Assembly (NCBI GenBank): GCA_905250115.1
Contig: CAJNOI010000013.1
Span: 297,788-361,787 of the forward strand
Origin: Adineta steineri
Taxonomy: Eukaryota > Rotifera > Eurotatoria > Adinetida > Adinetidae
Direction: 5' to 3'
Length of the DNA: 64,000 nt
A program made the position numbers and the translations under genes. The notes under the pieces are model-generated. The model made no database searches and was not told where the DNA came from. It was given only the letters and a program-made list of their open reading frames with translations. This document shows positions 50,901 to 62,993 of the stretch, in pieces. Each line of letters begins with the position of its first letter. The stretch's first letter is position 1.

Positions 50901-53665
50901 GCTTGAAAAACTTGAACGTGAACATAAAGAACGTTTAGAAAAACAACAAAAACAATATGAAGCTTATATGCATGAACTTGAAGAAAAAATGAAACGACGT
51001 TTTGAAGAATATCTATCATCAACAAATAGGTTAGAATTCATTTATCACATTTCGATTTTTATTTTATTTATTTGTATAGTTTACATGAATCAAAACCAGA
51101 ATCAATGGAAACATCAGCACATTTACGTCGTAGTCATGATTCAACATTAAATGAATCTTATGATGGAAAATATAAAAATTCTTCAACTTCTCATCATTGT
51201 CGAACATTTGTACCAGATTCATCACATCATCATTATTATTCAACCAATTCAATAAATAATTTTCATACATCGGAAAGACGACCATCAATTCGAACGAATC
51301 TATCACGATCACAATCGAGAGAAGATATTTCTAAGTAAGTTTTCAATGATTTGATATGAATACTTCTGATTTCGAGAAAAAAAAAGTTTTGTCAAGGCCA
51401 TCTATAGAGGGAACAGACAAAGAAACCTATCAAATAACCAAATTGCGTTTCAAACTAAAGAGAACAAATAAATTCAACATTATTAACTTCATTTAAATTA
51501 GATGCCTATTGAGTTTCTTCTTTTTATTATTATCAGCACACTTTCGTTTATCTAATAAATGATTAATTTGAAGTTAAATATGAATTAGAAAAAAATTTTC
51601 GATTGATTGGTTTTGAAAATAGTTTACAGATTTTATTCAACAATATTGTAGAGACTATAGTGTTAATAAAAAACTTGAGTGAAATATAGTTGTAAATTTA
51701 TATATTTCATTACTATAACACTCGATTGACATAAGTGGACATTAATTTAATTTTTTTTCTTTCGTATTTGTTTGCTAATCAATGGCTTGATGTTTTTTCT
51801 TGTAAATCTCACACATGTTTCATATCTGAATAAAGAATGAATTAATAAAATTATTCTTTAACATATTCATTCTAATATTGATGTGCATGATAATTAATAT
51901 TTATAAACTTCTGGTTAATATTATTACTAATATTTCTTATATTGATAATAGAAAGCTTTAAGAATATATAACATGAATATCTTAATTAAATACTTTTTGA
52001 TAAATTCTATTAGTATATTTGATCAGTGAAAATACGAGATTTTTCTATTTCTTTTCTTTTCTGTAGGTTAAATTTCAATATAATTTTGTTTTATTTCTAG
52101 TCTTAGAACAGAACTTTCGGTTAAACATGCAAAGCATATTTCCGATTTAAAATTATATTATGAACATGAAATAGAAGAACTTAAAAATCAATTAAATACA
52201 ACAAAAATGGGGTATGTAGAATATTTATTTCAATATAAAAAAATTAAATGAATTATTTTAGTCATACAGCTAGTAGTACACGTCAATCATTAGAAACAAT
52301 AGAACGACTTAATAATGACAATATGCGTTTACATGATGAAATGAAAGAATTACGTCGTTCATTAGTATATTACACAATAAATAAATTTCAATATTATATA
52401 TAACATTAGAATATTTTTCTAGAAATTATCTACAGATGAAAATGATATGTTTAAACGACAAATAGAAGAATTACGTGATCAATTGAAGAGTAAAGATTTC
52501 GAATTTAAAAATCATCAACGAGTTATAAATGATCTTCAACAACAATTAAATGATCTGCGGAGTGTAAATATTTTAAAAAAGATTTAATTATAAATTAAAT
52601 TTTCTCTCTTAGATAAAAGAACGACAAGATGAAAAACTTCGTCATACTGATAAACAAACATTACAATATCGACAAGATAATGAACAAATTGCAAGCGATC
52701 TCAATCTTACAAGAGTATATATATCTGATAACGTTTAGATATGTATATTCATATTATATTTATATTTAAGGAACGTCTTGTTCGACTTGAAGAACGTTAT
52801 CGTGATTTAGACAATGAAACTAAAGCATATCGTCAAGCAAATTTTACAAATGATACTAATAATCAACGGTAGGAAAACTTATCTTGAATTTTTTATGAAT
52901 ATTTATTTTTTTATTTATGAATTAGAAACAATGATAATCTTAAATACAATATAACTATGCCTGTACATATGCCAACTTCGAGAGAATATGGACGTTTTAC
53001 AACGACAACATCGAGATATTCATCATCGACAGTTACTTCACCAAGATCTAGTAATCTAGATTCAGCAAGATATGGATCAAACGGTAAGAACAGAAAGATA
53101 ATTTGTATAGATTCTTATCATTTAAAATGAATGTTAAACTTTGATTATATAGATTCGGAAGATCTATTTCGACGTACGAATTCACCTCGACCTCTACTCA
53201 CAATTAATGATTATCTCAATGATAAACCAAAATTTCCTCCAGCATATGTGCCACCATCAAGTATAATAAAATTACGAATTTTCTCGTTTTGTTTTTTGCT
53301 AAATGAATCAATTTTAGGACCTTTGTATTCTCCGAAAAAATCACCACCAACTCGTCGTTCTATGAATCAGATACCAGTGAGAGTAAATATTTTTATTTGA
53401 CTGATAATTATAGTAATTTTATGTTTTATATTACTTTTAGGATTTAATTGATAATCAAATAAAACAAAGTGAACATTTAGAAGAAAAATTTGATGAATTA
53501 TTGACAAAAAAACGTGACTTAGAATCTCGTATTAATCGTATACCAGCACGAGGTTTAACAAATAATGACCGACAATTACTCGATGTTCTTGAACGAGAAA
53601 TTGAACGTGTTGAACAACAAATATCAAGTGTTAAACTTGAACTTCGAAAATTGAATATTATATAA
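47966..53665 (+). CDS. large coiled-coil protein, possibly MPHOSPH9-like
   Basis: Sixteen exons: 47966-48026, 48080-48208, 48254-48387, 48442-48849, 49845-50522, 50884-51029, 51080-51334, 52101-52211, 52262-52364, 52423-52563, 52613-52714, 52771-52868, 52926-53083, 53153-53260, 53318-53376, 53441-53665. They give 971 aa, with all phases agreeing. The N-terminal ~470 residues are acidic, Ser/Asn-rich and disordered, with an 11-residue polyGln. A coiled coil starts at DTWLSMLEKLEREHKERLEK and resumes after another disordered part (LKLYYEHEIEELKNQLN; KRQIEELRDQLKSKD). The C-terminus (LESRINRIPARGL, then LDVLEREIERVEQQISSVKLE) resembles my memory of the end of M-phase phosphoprotein 9, a centriolar-cap protein controlling CP110-CEP97 removal at ciliogenesis. 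That identity is tentative. Introns 4 (995 bp), 5 (361 bp) and 7 (766 bp) are enlarged; intron 5 by nested MITEs. Confidence 0.75.
50097..50129 (+). repeat. CAA/CAG repeat coding for 11 Gln
   Basis: Eleven in-frame Gln codons, ten CAA and one CAG, inside exon 5 of the coiled-coil gene, followed by a short Thr run. A likely length-variable microsatellite. Confidence 0.9.
50540..50843. mobile_element. outer hAT-type MITE, interrupted by a second element
   Basis: Terminal inverted repeats TAGTGGCGGCGCCA (50,540-50,553) and, read from the other end, TAGCGGCGACGCCA match at 12 of 14 bases. Next to them GGGTGGGCT and AGCCCACCC are also inverted. The flanks are a perfect 8-bp duplication, TAAATAAG at 50,532-50,539 and 50,844-50,851, the hallmark of hAT transposition. 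Without the inner insertion the element is about 156 bp and non-coding. It lies in intron 5 of the coiled-coil gene. Confidence 0.85.
50569..50708. mobile_element. inner hAT-type MITE with CAGTGGCGGAT ends
   Basis: Starts CAGTGGCGGATCTAGG and ends with the inverted form of CAGTGGCGGATTTAGG (15 of 16 bases). The flanks GCTGGGGT (50,561-50,568) and GGTGGGGT (50,709-50,716) are an 8-bp duplication with one mismatch, so it inserted inside the outer element after that one had landed. Internal G runs and a block CGGCTAAAACCTATTTTTTG are shared with the copy at 56,497-56,709. Confidence 0.88.
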
Positions 53666-53878
53666 ACACATTATTAATTGTAATCAATTGCATGTTATGG
53701 TATTACATTTCGGTGCGATAATGTAGATCTGTTTTTTCTCTTTTTATGGCCGTCCATTGGCATTTCTTTTTTTTATTTATGTAGATTTTTTTTTGTCTTT
53801 TCTTTTGCAAACTCAATAGTGAATTAACATGTGTCCTTTTTTTTATGCTCATGATAGATTAACAAATTCGTTTTCATT

Positions 53879-53888
53879 CAATTTTCAG
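53879..53888 (+). promoter_or_regulatory. candidate trans-splice (spliced leader) acceptor
   Basis: CAATTTTCAG ends 9 nt before the ATG of the 485-aa gene, and only 223 bp after the stop of the preceding gene. With so little room for an upstream exon, spliced-leader addition is a reasonable reading. Confidence 0.4.
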
Positions 53889-53897
53889 ATAGATCTA

Positions 53898-56254
53898 ATG
53901 TCAACGACAGCAACAACAACAACAACCGTATGGGAATTGCCTGAATCTTATCAAATTGATAATGATTTTTTTCGTCCACAAGAAAGAAAACAATTACAAA
54001 ATGCTTATAGAAATTTTCTAATGAATACAAAATATTATTCATCGAATTCTAATGATAACTCAGACGATGAGGAGAATGCTCAGATGTTATTACAATCAAA
54101 AATTCAATTATTTCAATTATTTATTCGTACACAACCGGTTAATATTCGTAGTTTTAGGTATAATTGAATTAAAAAGTTTCAAAAAATCTATTGATTGATA
54201 ATTTTCTTTTAGTCAATATCACCAACAATATGAACGTGTTTTTGTAGAACGATTATTTTATTTAATTTTAAATAATGTTGAATTAACACATTTTTCAACA
54301 TTTAATATTCATTCAATAATAAGTATAAGTAAAGAATTAGAAAAATATCAACGTTCAACAAATAAAATTATTTTAAATACTGGTAAACTTAATACAATTG
54401 TACAATTTGTTTTATCATTTTCATCATCAACAGTAGCAATATTTCAAATAAATAATCTTTTCTATTTACTATTAAATGATATGAATGATTTTTCCGGTAA
54501 AATTATTGATCGAGTTGCTGAATTATTACGTACATATCATTCGATGACATATGGACATGCTATTACTAAACAATCATTAATTTCAACAGTAAGATAATAC
54601 CTTAGTGAAACTAGTCTTCACTCAAAGTGTCACAAAAGACGTCCCTTGATCGAGCTGAGATTTTTACCATCGATACTTTGAAGGATATTGGAAGGGTAGA
54701 CTTGAGCTTTTTTTCATTTTTTATGTTACCATCTGGATTTATAGGGTTCTGAAGAAAACCTTTAGGCAATATTTTTATTAAAAGAATATAGCCGTGGGTA
54801 TCCTCAAAAAAAACTTTTCCAGCCAAATCAGACAAAGTTTGATGGGTTACTGTCTCTTCGCCAATAGGGCATTGACGAAAGTATAGGGGATGTGCTCGTG
54901 AAATTACAATGGGCACTCGCCGACTGTAATAACATAAGATTATCATAGAATACATGTGAAAACTTATCTTAATAGGATTAGAATAAGCATACCATAGTTT
55001 AAACTCTTCAATATAGTTACTACGAGCTATTTCTGCTAAGGGTAGGACAGCTCCATATAAGTTCCGTTCTTAGGAACTGTATAATAGTTCTTTTGACAAG
55101 AACTGAACTATTGAGACAGTTCAGCTGCTTTCAAAAGAAATGTATTGGAAGTTCGTTCGACCAGTTCATCTGAACTTGGAACTGTTCTACCCCTAGTTTT
55201 TACACATATGTAGTCACATAATGCCACTGGCGAAATTCGCAAATCCCAATCTGATGGGCTCGTACTGTGGCAAGATCAGAACGTATCGAAAGCCATGAAC
55301 ACATTTTTCTCGACCCTATATCTCGTCAGTTCAGATGATCTATCTATGATAAAAATTCTAATCCGGTCGAACTTGCCGTTTTTATAATCTGAAAATCGAA
55401 CATTAAATATTTGCATTCTTTTATTTATCTAGATTGATCATGCTATCAGTACTCTCAATTATGCTAATCCTACTACTTATCCATTATATGAAAATTTCTT
55501 TAATACGTCACATGTTTATAAAGGTCCATTTATCATTGCATCATTATCAAATCCATCGAAAATAACATCACGTATATCTCTATATACAATTATTCAAAAT
55601 TTAGCTATTGTACTATTGGGTCTTACAATTGATGATTTTGAATATGAAGATCAATTTCTTTCTATAACATCTGAACAATGTTATCATATACGTTTAACAA
55701 TACGTCGTTTAACATATATATTTAAAAAATATAATTATCAAATTGATTATCCATTAGATCATATTGATAAACAAATTGTAATATTTTTAATAAAATCTAT
55801 AATTGTACATGAACGAACATATAATACATTACGACGTTTACTTGATTTATATATGATATCAGTACATGGATTTTCTCAGACAAAAATCAAACGCCTTTTA
55901 TATGATTTATTAGCAAATTCTTCATTTGAATTGTATTCAATTGAAACAATTCGATATTTTATTGAATTAAATCGTCTTAATGAAGATAATGATAATGATA
56001 ATGAATCAGACACAATATCAGTCCTTACTCATGAAGATGATTTATGGCTTAATGATGAACAAATACGACTTGTAACACATAAATTATATTCAAATAAAAT
56101 TTATTATGAAATATTTATACCATTAATTAATGGTGATTGTCATGAAGAACAAACTATTGAACATATATTAATCTATTTAGATAATATTCATTTAGAACAA
56201 GAACAAATTATTGATGTACAAGATATGAAAAACAAATTGACTATAGTACCATAG
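53898..56254 (+). CDS. unknown 485-aa helical protein
   Basis: Three exons: 53898-54157, 54213-54588, 55433-56254, coding for 485 aa with consistent phases. Not recognised. The N-terminus has a polyThr stretch and then VWELPESYQIDNDFF, before an acidic Asn/Asp segment. The rest is Leu/Ile/Tyr-rich and looks like helical repeats (IVQFVLSFSSSTVAIFQINN; IRLTIRRLTYIFKKYNYQ; DKQIVIFLIKSIIVHERTYN), with no signal peptide or clear membrane anchor. A second acidic linker (NEDNDNDNESD) precedes the C-terminal 80 residues. The 844-bp second intron carries a terminal-inverted-repeat element. The large last exon and its alpha-helical rhythm suggest an ARM/HEAT-like or similar scaffold, but that is inference from composition. 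Confidence 0.75.
55036..55195. mobile_element. inverted-repeat mini-element in an intron
   Basis: The left end TAAGGGTAGGACAGCTCC (55,036-55,053) and the reverse complement of the right end, TAGGGGTAGAACAGTTCC, match at 14 of 18 positions, all differences being transitions. Inside are several copies of GTTC/GAAC words in both orientations. The 8-bp flanks ATTTCTGC and GTTTTTAC agree at 5 of 8, again differing only by transitions, so any target duplication is old. It could also be read as a TA-flanked Tc1/mariner-type element. Confidence 0.55.
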
Positions 56255-59105
56255 ATCTTTCCGCTTATTATTATTATTATTTTCTTCTTCTTCTTATAGT
56301 GATAGAAAAATTCAGGATTTCTATTTTGTCCGTTGAATATATATATATATATACGCGTTTGTAGATGTTTTGTTAAATTAATGAAAATATATTTTTAGTT
56401 TTACTTTTAAATATAATGTTATAGAATACTAAATTTAATCAAATGATTTTTAAAGTTTTTGTGTCTGTGTTTTAATATCGAATATCTACGAAGAAGCAGT
56501 GGCGGATTTAGGGGGAGAGGCCGATCACCCCCCCCCCCCCCCGCTTCCGAATTTTCTTTTTGATTTTTTACAGAAAAAATGAACGAAAAAATAGGTCCAC
56601 ACTACTTCGGTTGAACTCAAAAAATAGCTTTTAGCCAAAATCGCCCTTTCCCTCCCCAGATATCGCCCCCCCCCCCCCCGCTTCTTCCAAAATCCTAGAT
56701 CCGTCACTGCGAAGAAGAAAAGTGTTTTTGTATAACATGAGTAACTCGTGCATATATTTTGCTCTTTTTTTTTTATTAACAGCCATTCTAGGTCGATAAT
56801 AAGAATACAATAACTAAATGCTTTGAAAAAACCTTTCCATCAAATTATAGAACATAATTCATACAAATAAAGAGCGTAGGTAAATTATAGGCAATCATAT
56901 GTTATTTATGGATTTTTATTAAGCGTTCTTTATGAATAGTTCCACCGTTAAATTGTGTATATAGAGAATATTGATGTGCTAATGATATATATTTGCCCTT
57001 GTTGACTTCTCAATAATAATAATAATATTATTATTTTTATTGTAAATGTATGTCTCTACTAGCAACAGAGTATATGTTTTATAATAAACGCAAAAACAAT
57101 CGTTCTGCCGAAATTCACTCCACTTATGAATCATACCTGTACGTAAAAAAAAAATAAAGGTCAAATTCCAATTTTCATATATGAAGTTAAAATTGATTTA
57201 ATGGTTTATTTCGTAATTCTCTATAAGATATGTAGTTATTATTTATTCTATCTCATATGACTTTTATATATGAGTACTTTTGTTATATAGCGATAATGAA
57301 AATCAATAAATTATATATATATATATATATTTAGAGCTTGATTCAGCATTTTAATAGACCCTTCATAAATATATGTAATTAAAGTTCGACAAGGAATAAT
57401 TTTCGATCGATACTTACTTTATTATTATTAAGTAATTTTATATACTAATGCAGTTTATAATAAATAAATATACTCTATTGTCTTGTTTTTTTTGTATTAC
57501 CGTGATTATACATTATTATCATAGTTAGATACTAAATATTTGCAAAACTGATCATTGAATCATTCTTTAATTAAAGTTTTAGAAAACATTAATTCTATTG
57601 ATATTTATATGAGTACTTAGTGTCAAATGAATCCTGTCAATATATAGTCAGGTTCTTTTATGTTTGCCTTCTTTTTGTCATGTGTAGATATTGCTTTTTG
57701 TTTTTGCCATGATTTTCTTATATCGTTAATTCACATGTATTATGATGTCAAGCGTACGTACACCGAAAAAGCAAAGGAGAATACGAAAAAAAAAGAAACA
57801 CCCGACACCACTCGTGATAGAATGACAATACTGATAGTATAATTATTTCTTACACCTTTACACATTCTCGTCATTTTTTTATACTTTTCTTCTTGTTAGA
57901 AATATAGAGGAGTATACATTCCTTATGTTCATTTATCGGTTATTATTAACATCAAACTGTATTGATAATAAATGCAAAGCATGGTTTACAAAAAATATAT
58001 TTCACATTTTAAACATAGTTTGTCTAATCATTTCATCTTGAATCATAGTATGTGTTTTTTTTCATATTCCTGTCCGTTGCTATAAACATACACACCTACG
58101 TGATAAACAATTCCATGACGTCATATTTATTTATTATTTGATGTATATTGGTGAAGAAAAAAAAACCCATATACATTCATTATTACCACAGGAAAAAAAA
58201 GCTAGTAATATGTTGATATTATAAACAAATGACGGATTGAAAATTTTCTTTTCTTTTTCTCGGAGAGTATTATCAAGATAACAATCGAGTTTCTTCTTTT
58301 TTTATCAGCGTAATAGAATAAAAATTTAACCGGTATCTTGTCATGGTTTTAATATCGTGAGAAATAACAGAGATACATGATCGCAGCAACGATATTAGCT
58401 TAATGACCACAAAGACGAAATATAAAGCATCTTTTTTTTAGCGACGTAGTAAAGAAAAAACACGAGAAGAATGGAGGCGGGTTGAGAAGAACGTGACACT
58501 GTGTCAATGGAAAAAAAAAAGAAAAATACAAGGGGTAAGGAAGAAAAACATGAGAGAGAGAGAAAATCATTGCATCACATGAGGCGAGAAGCCAACTATT
58601 TCATTCATCATCACCGGGTACTACGAAGATGATAGTTACTGTTCTTCTAACTCGACCACGGGACTGAAATATCTGACACATACATAAATAGATAAGAGTG
58701 TTAGAGTACATTTGTTATATTCATTTCATACTTTACTTTTTTTCGTTAACATGTTTGACAGAACAGAACATGTATTCTTATATATCATGTGTTTTGACTT
58801 CCTTTTTCTTCCTATCTCTCCTACATTAATTATGCAACACACAGTAAATTTTTCGTTTTTATTTACCGAAAGTGAATAGCATGTTATACACCTTTTTTTT
58901 AGTAAATAATATAGAAAAATTCAATTAATTTCTATAGAAAATTTTTTGTTACTAATTATAATAAAATATTTTTTTTCTTTTTAGGTCGGAATTGATCCGA
59001 TATATCAAATAATTATTTTGTATTCTTTTTCTTCTGTAAATAATCAACGACAAAATATTTTTGTTCAAATATTGTAAATACGAATATATATATATATATA
59101 TATAC
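56255..59105. other. 2.9-kb region upstream of the RUNX gene
   Basis: AT-rich, with a MITE at 56,497-56,709, an (AT)n run at about 57,311-57,330, a GAGAGAGAGAG tract near 58,552 and a (TA)n run directly before the RUNX ATG. A T-rich stretch ending TTTTTAG (AG at 58,984-58,985) is an acceptor candidate for the RUNX 5' UTR. No gene seen; the frame at 57,660-57,842 has no motif. Confidence 0.5.
56497..56709. mobile_element. hAT-type MITE, second copy of the CAGTGGCGGAT family
   Basis: Begins CAGTGGCGGATTTAGG and ends with the inverted form of CAGTGACGGATCTAGG. The flanks are a perfect 8-bp duplication, CGAAGAAG at 56,489-56,496 and 56,710-56,717. In reverse orientation it aligns along most of its length with the 50,569-50,708 element, sharing GGATCTAGGATTTTGGAAGA and GGCTAAAA..CTATTTTTTGAGT, but it is 73 bp longer. 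It is non-coding; long C runs flank the centre. Confidence 0.92.
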
Positions 59106-60475
<1,370 letters not shown>

Positions 60476-62356
60476 AAATCATTTGTATATATTTTATATG
60501 AACCTATAGCTTCAAGCAATAATTTAAAAAAAAACGGGTTCGTGTATATATGGGTATTATACTGAGGTGAAATTTCCCACCTTATTTTTCTTCTTTCTAC
60601 ATTCCTTTTCTTCTCATCCCGAACTACAAAACAATTAACTGCGAATATCGAACGTTTTTTTTTGAATAGTAGCTGGTTTATTACTGATGCCGAGTGCAAA
60701 AATAATTTTTATTTTATTTTTCATTTTGTATATAGTGTAAGTGGATGACATCAACCTAGTCTGTAAAATATTTCTATGTACATAATTATTTTTATTGTAT
60801 TTGTAAGGCACGTGTTAACGTGTATGTATGTATCTATCTATCTATGAGTAGAGTTTAAAGTCAGATCGCATTTAATTGTTTGTTCGGGTTCTTTCAAAAT
60901 GAGAATATAAGTATATCAACATATGCTCGTTAGCAATATTGTTGAAAACTTATTTTCTCACTTCTCTTTATGTTCCATAATGGTTGATGCTGATACCCAT
61001 ATATATATATATTCTTTCTGTAAAAAGCAAAATATTGATTTCTTGTATATTCATGAGTTCTTCTTCTTCTTCTTCTTTTTTTGTAAACAAACAATCAAGG
61101 GTTCTAAACCCCCGTTGCGTTTTTATTTTGGTGATCTATCTGCGATGTCGAGCGGTGCGTGTGAATCTCATCCGATTTGTTTTTTTGACAAAATGTGATG
61201 TGATGTGTTTGTTGCAATTGATGTTCCCCGGATGAGATTTTGTTTAATTGTTCTTAATATTTCAGCAACTGAAGTATCCCAACTACGATAAGAAGGTGGA
61301 TGTTATCTTGTTAATGTATGTATGTTTGTACAGTGTGGATAAAGTCTATCTATATTTTTTTATATTATATTTTATTCCAAATATGTACGTAGTATTGCCG
61401 GTGAAAGTAACTATGTATTTATAAAATATATAGTCGGTTCGTTTTTTTATAAATTGTCAGTTTGGTGAATGTATTCATTTTTTTCTTTATTCAGCTTGTA
61501 TTTCTTTTTTCTTTTTCATTAAACTTCAAGAGTGTAATTGAATTTAAAAATTCAAGAAAAATCTATTTATACGAATATCTTTGTCATGTAAAATGAAAAC
61601 ATGTACTCGTATCATTCATAAGTGACAATCGATGTTCCCATGAGAGAATTAGCATCTGCCATCAAAATTTTACACAGATTGTGATAACGATTGAAAGTAA
61701 ATATCAATATTTCGTAGAGAAGTACATGATTAAAATACTGATAATCGATTTTCTCAATAAACATAGTTTTAAATTCAAGATTTGTATCCCATATAGCACG
61801 ATTCTATTTATAGTTTATTCATGAGTCATTGAAATGTTGTGTAGTATCTTTATCTTTGCCACGTGTCATACAGGTATCTGGCATACCAACATTCTTAAGG
61901 TTGAAATAATTTAAAAGTTCGTTATTAATTTGTAAGACTGTAGTTTAACCGATATTGTAAACATGGCTAAATCGAGAAAATTTTTGTTTGATTATATAAT
62001 ATTAGTTCTATCAATTAAAACGTATTCAAATTAACGGATATTTACATGAGTAACTAATCAATGATGTGTATCAAAAGTATAATATTATACTTGAAATATA
62101 ATTGAGTTTTCATCAATAAACCTTGATGTATTGTCTCATTTAACTCTACAATTAATGCACAAGTGACTACTGAGTATGCGGTTACTTTCGCTTCTTCAGA
62201 TTTTATATAATGATTTATAAACTTATAATACTCGTATATCGATGACCTCTATGACTGTGAGTATACGAATGGGTTATTTCATACGAAGGTAATATATAAT
62301 GTTTACTCAAATCATGGCGTACAGTATAGTCAGAACGACACACAATCGATAAAAAT
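60476..62356. other. RUNX 3' region and intergenic DNA
   Basis: The first few hundred bases are probably RUNX 3' UTR. A run of TTC repeats near 61,055 and TATG/TATC simple repeats near 60,822-60,845 are present. Short frames on both strands have no motif. The segment before 62,357 is the presumed promoter of the DinB-like gene. Confidence 0.5.
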
Positions 62357-62938
62357 ATGAATGCTTATAAGCAACATTTTCTTCGAATGGCTATCTATAA
62401 TCGATGGGCATTTCGACAAGTTTATAATAAATTAGATGAATATATATCGAATGAAGATTATCATGCTGATAGTGGTCTTTTCTTTCGATCAATTCATGGT
62501 ACTTTAGTTCATTTACTTTTATCAAGTAAAGTTTGGTATGCTCGTCATACTAGTCCATCAGCATTTCCACTTCAAGATGAACGATATCCACATGAACTTA
62601 ATTCTTATTGGTCTCGTACACCACAAGAATGGGAACAAGCAGTTACTGATCGTAAAGATCTCTATAAACAAATTTTTATTGAATGTGATCGTTGGATTGA
62701 TTATGTAAAACAACTTGATCTAGAAACATTAATGAATGAAGAAACATTTACATATTTGGATACAAAAGGCAAAAAACATGAACGTAGTCGTGTAGAAACA
62801 TTGGATCATATATTTAATCATAATACTCATCATCGTGGACAAATATCTGCAGCAATAACAAAATATCGAGGACAAGATGCATCACCTGTACTCGATTTAG
62901 TTGCCATGCCTAAAGAAGAATATAGTAATAATAAATAA
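62357..62938 (+). CDS. DinB-family (DinB/YfiT-like) protein, single exon
   Basis: An intronless 193-aa frame. It has the layout of the bacterial DinB four-helix family: an N-terminal helix with YNRWAFRQVYNKLDEY, then RSIHGTLVHLLLSSKVWYAR with His52, and near the C-terminus DHIFNHNTHHRGQISAAITK with His155 and His159. These three His are the expected divalent-metal ligands. The motif HxxxHRGQ followed by SPVLDLV is diagnostic. Many family members are thiol-dependent transferases using bacillithiol, mycothiol or glutathione, but the substrate here is unknown. Animals rarely carry this family and the lack of introns contrasts with the neighbours, so transfer from bacteria or fungi is likely. It is convergent with the aldo/keto reductase gene, 55 bp apart. 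Confidence 0.88.
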   Translation: MNAYKQHFLRMAIYNRWAFRQVYNKLDEYISNEDYHADSGLFFRSIHGTLVHLLLSSKVWYARHTSPSAFPLQDERYPHELNSYWSRTPQEWEQAVTDRKDLYKQIFIECDRWIDYVKQLDLETLMNEETFTYLDTKGKKHERSRVETLDHIFNHNTHHRGQISAAITKYRGQDASPVLDLVAMPKEEYSNNK

Positions 62939-62993
62939 ATGTTCTATTTTTATTACATAAGAAAAAATAAAATAGAAATGAAAATCTATATGT

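Noticed and set aside
51064..51312. 82-aa minus-strand frame
   Set aside because: Antisense shadow of exon 7 of the coiled-coil gene.
54611..54955. 114-aa minus-strand frame inside an intron
   Set aside because: Considered as a nested gene or transposon fragment, but no known motif or matching ends; the sense-strand splice model explains the region as an intron.
56525..56707. 60-aa Gly-rich minus-strand frame
   Set aside because: It lies entirely inside the hAT-type MITE; the polyGly comes from its C runs.
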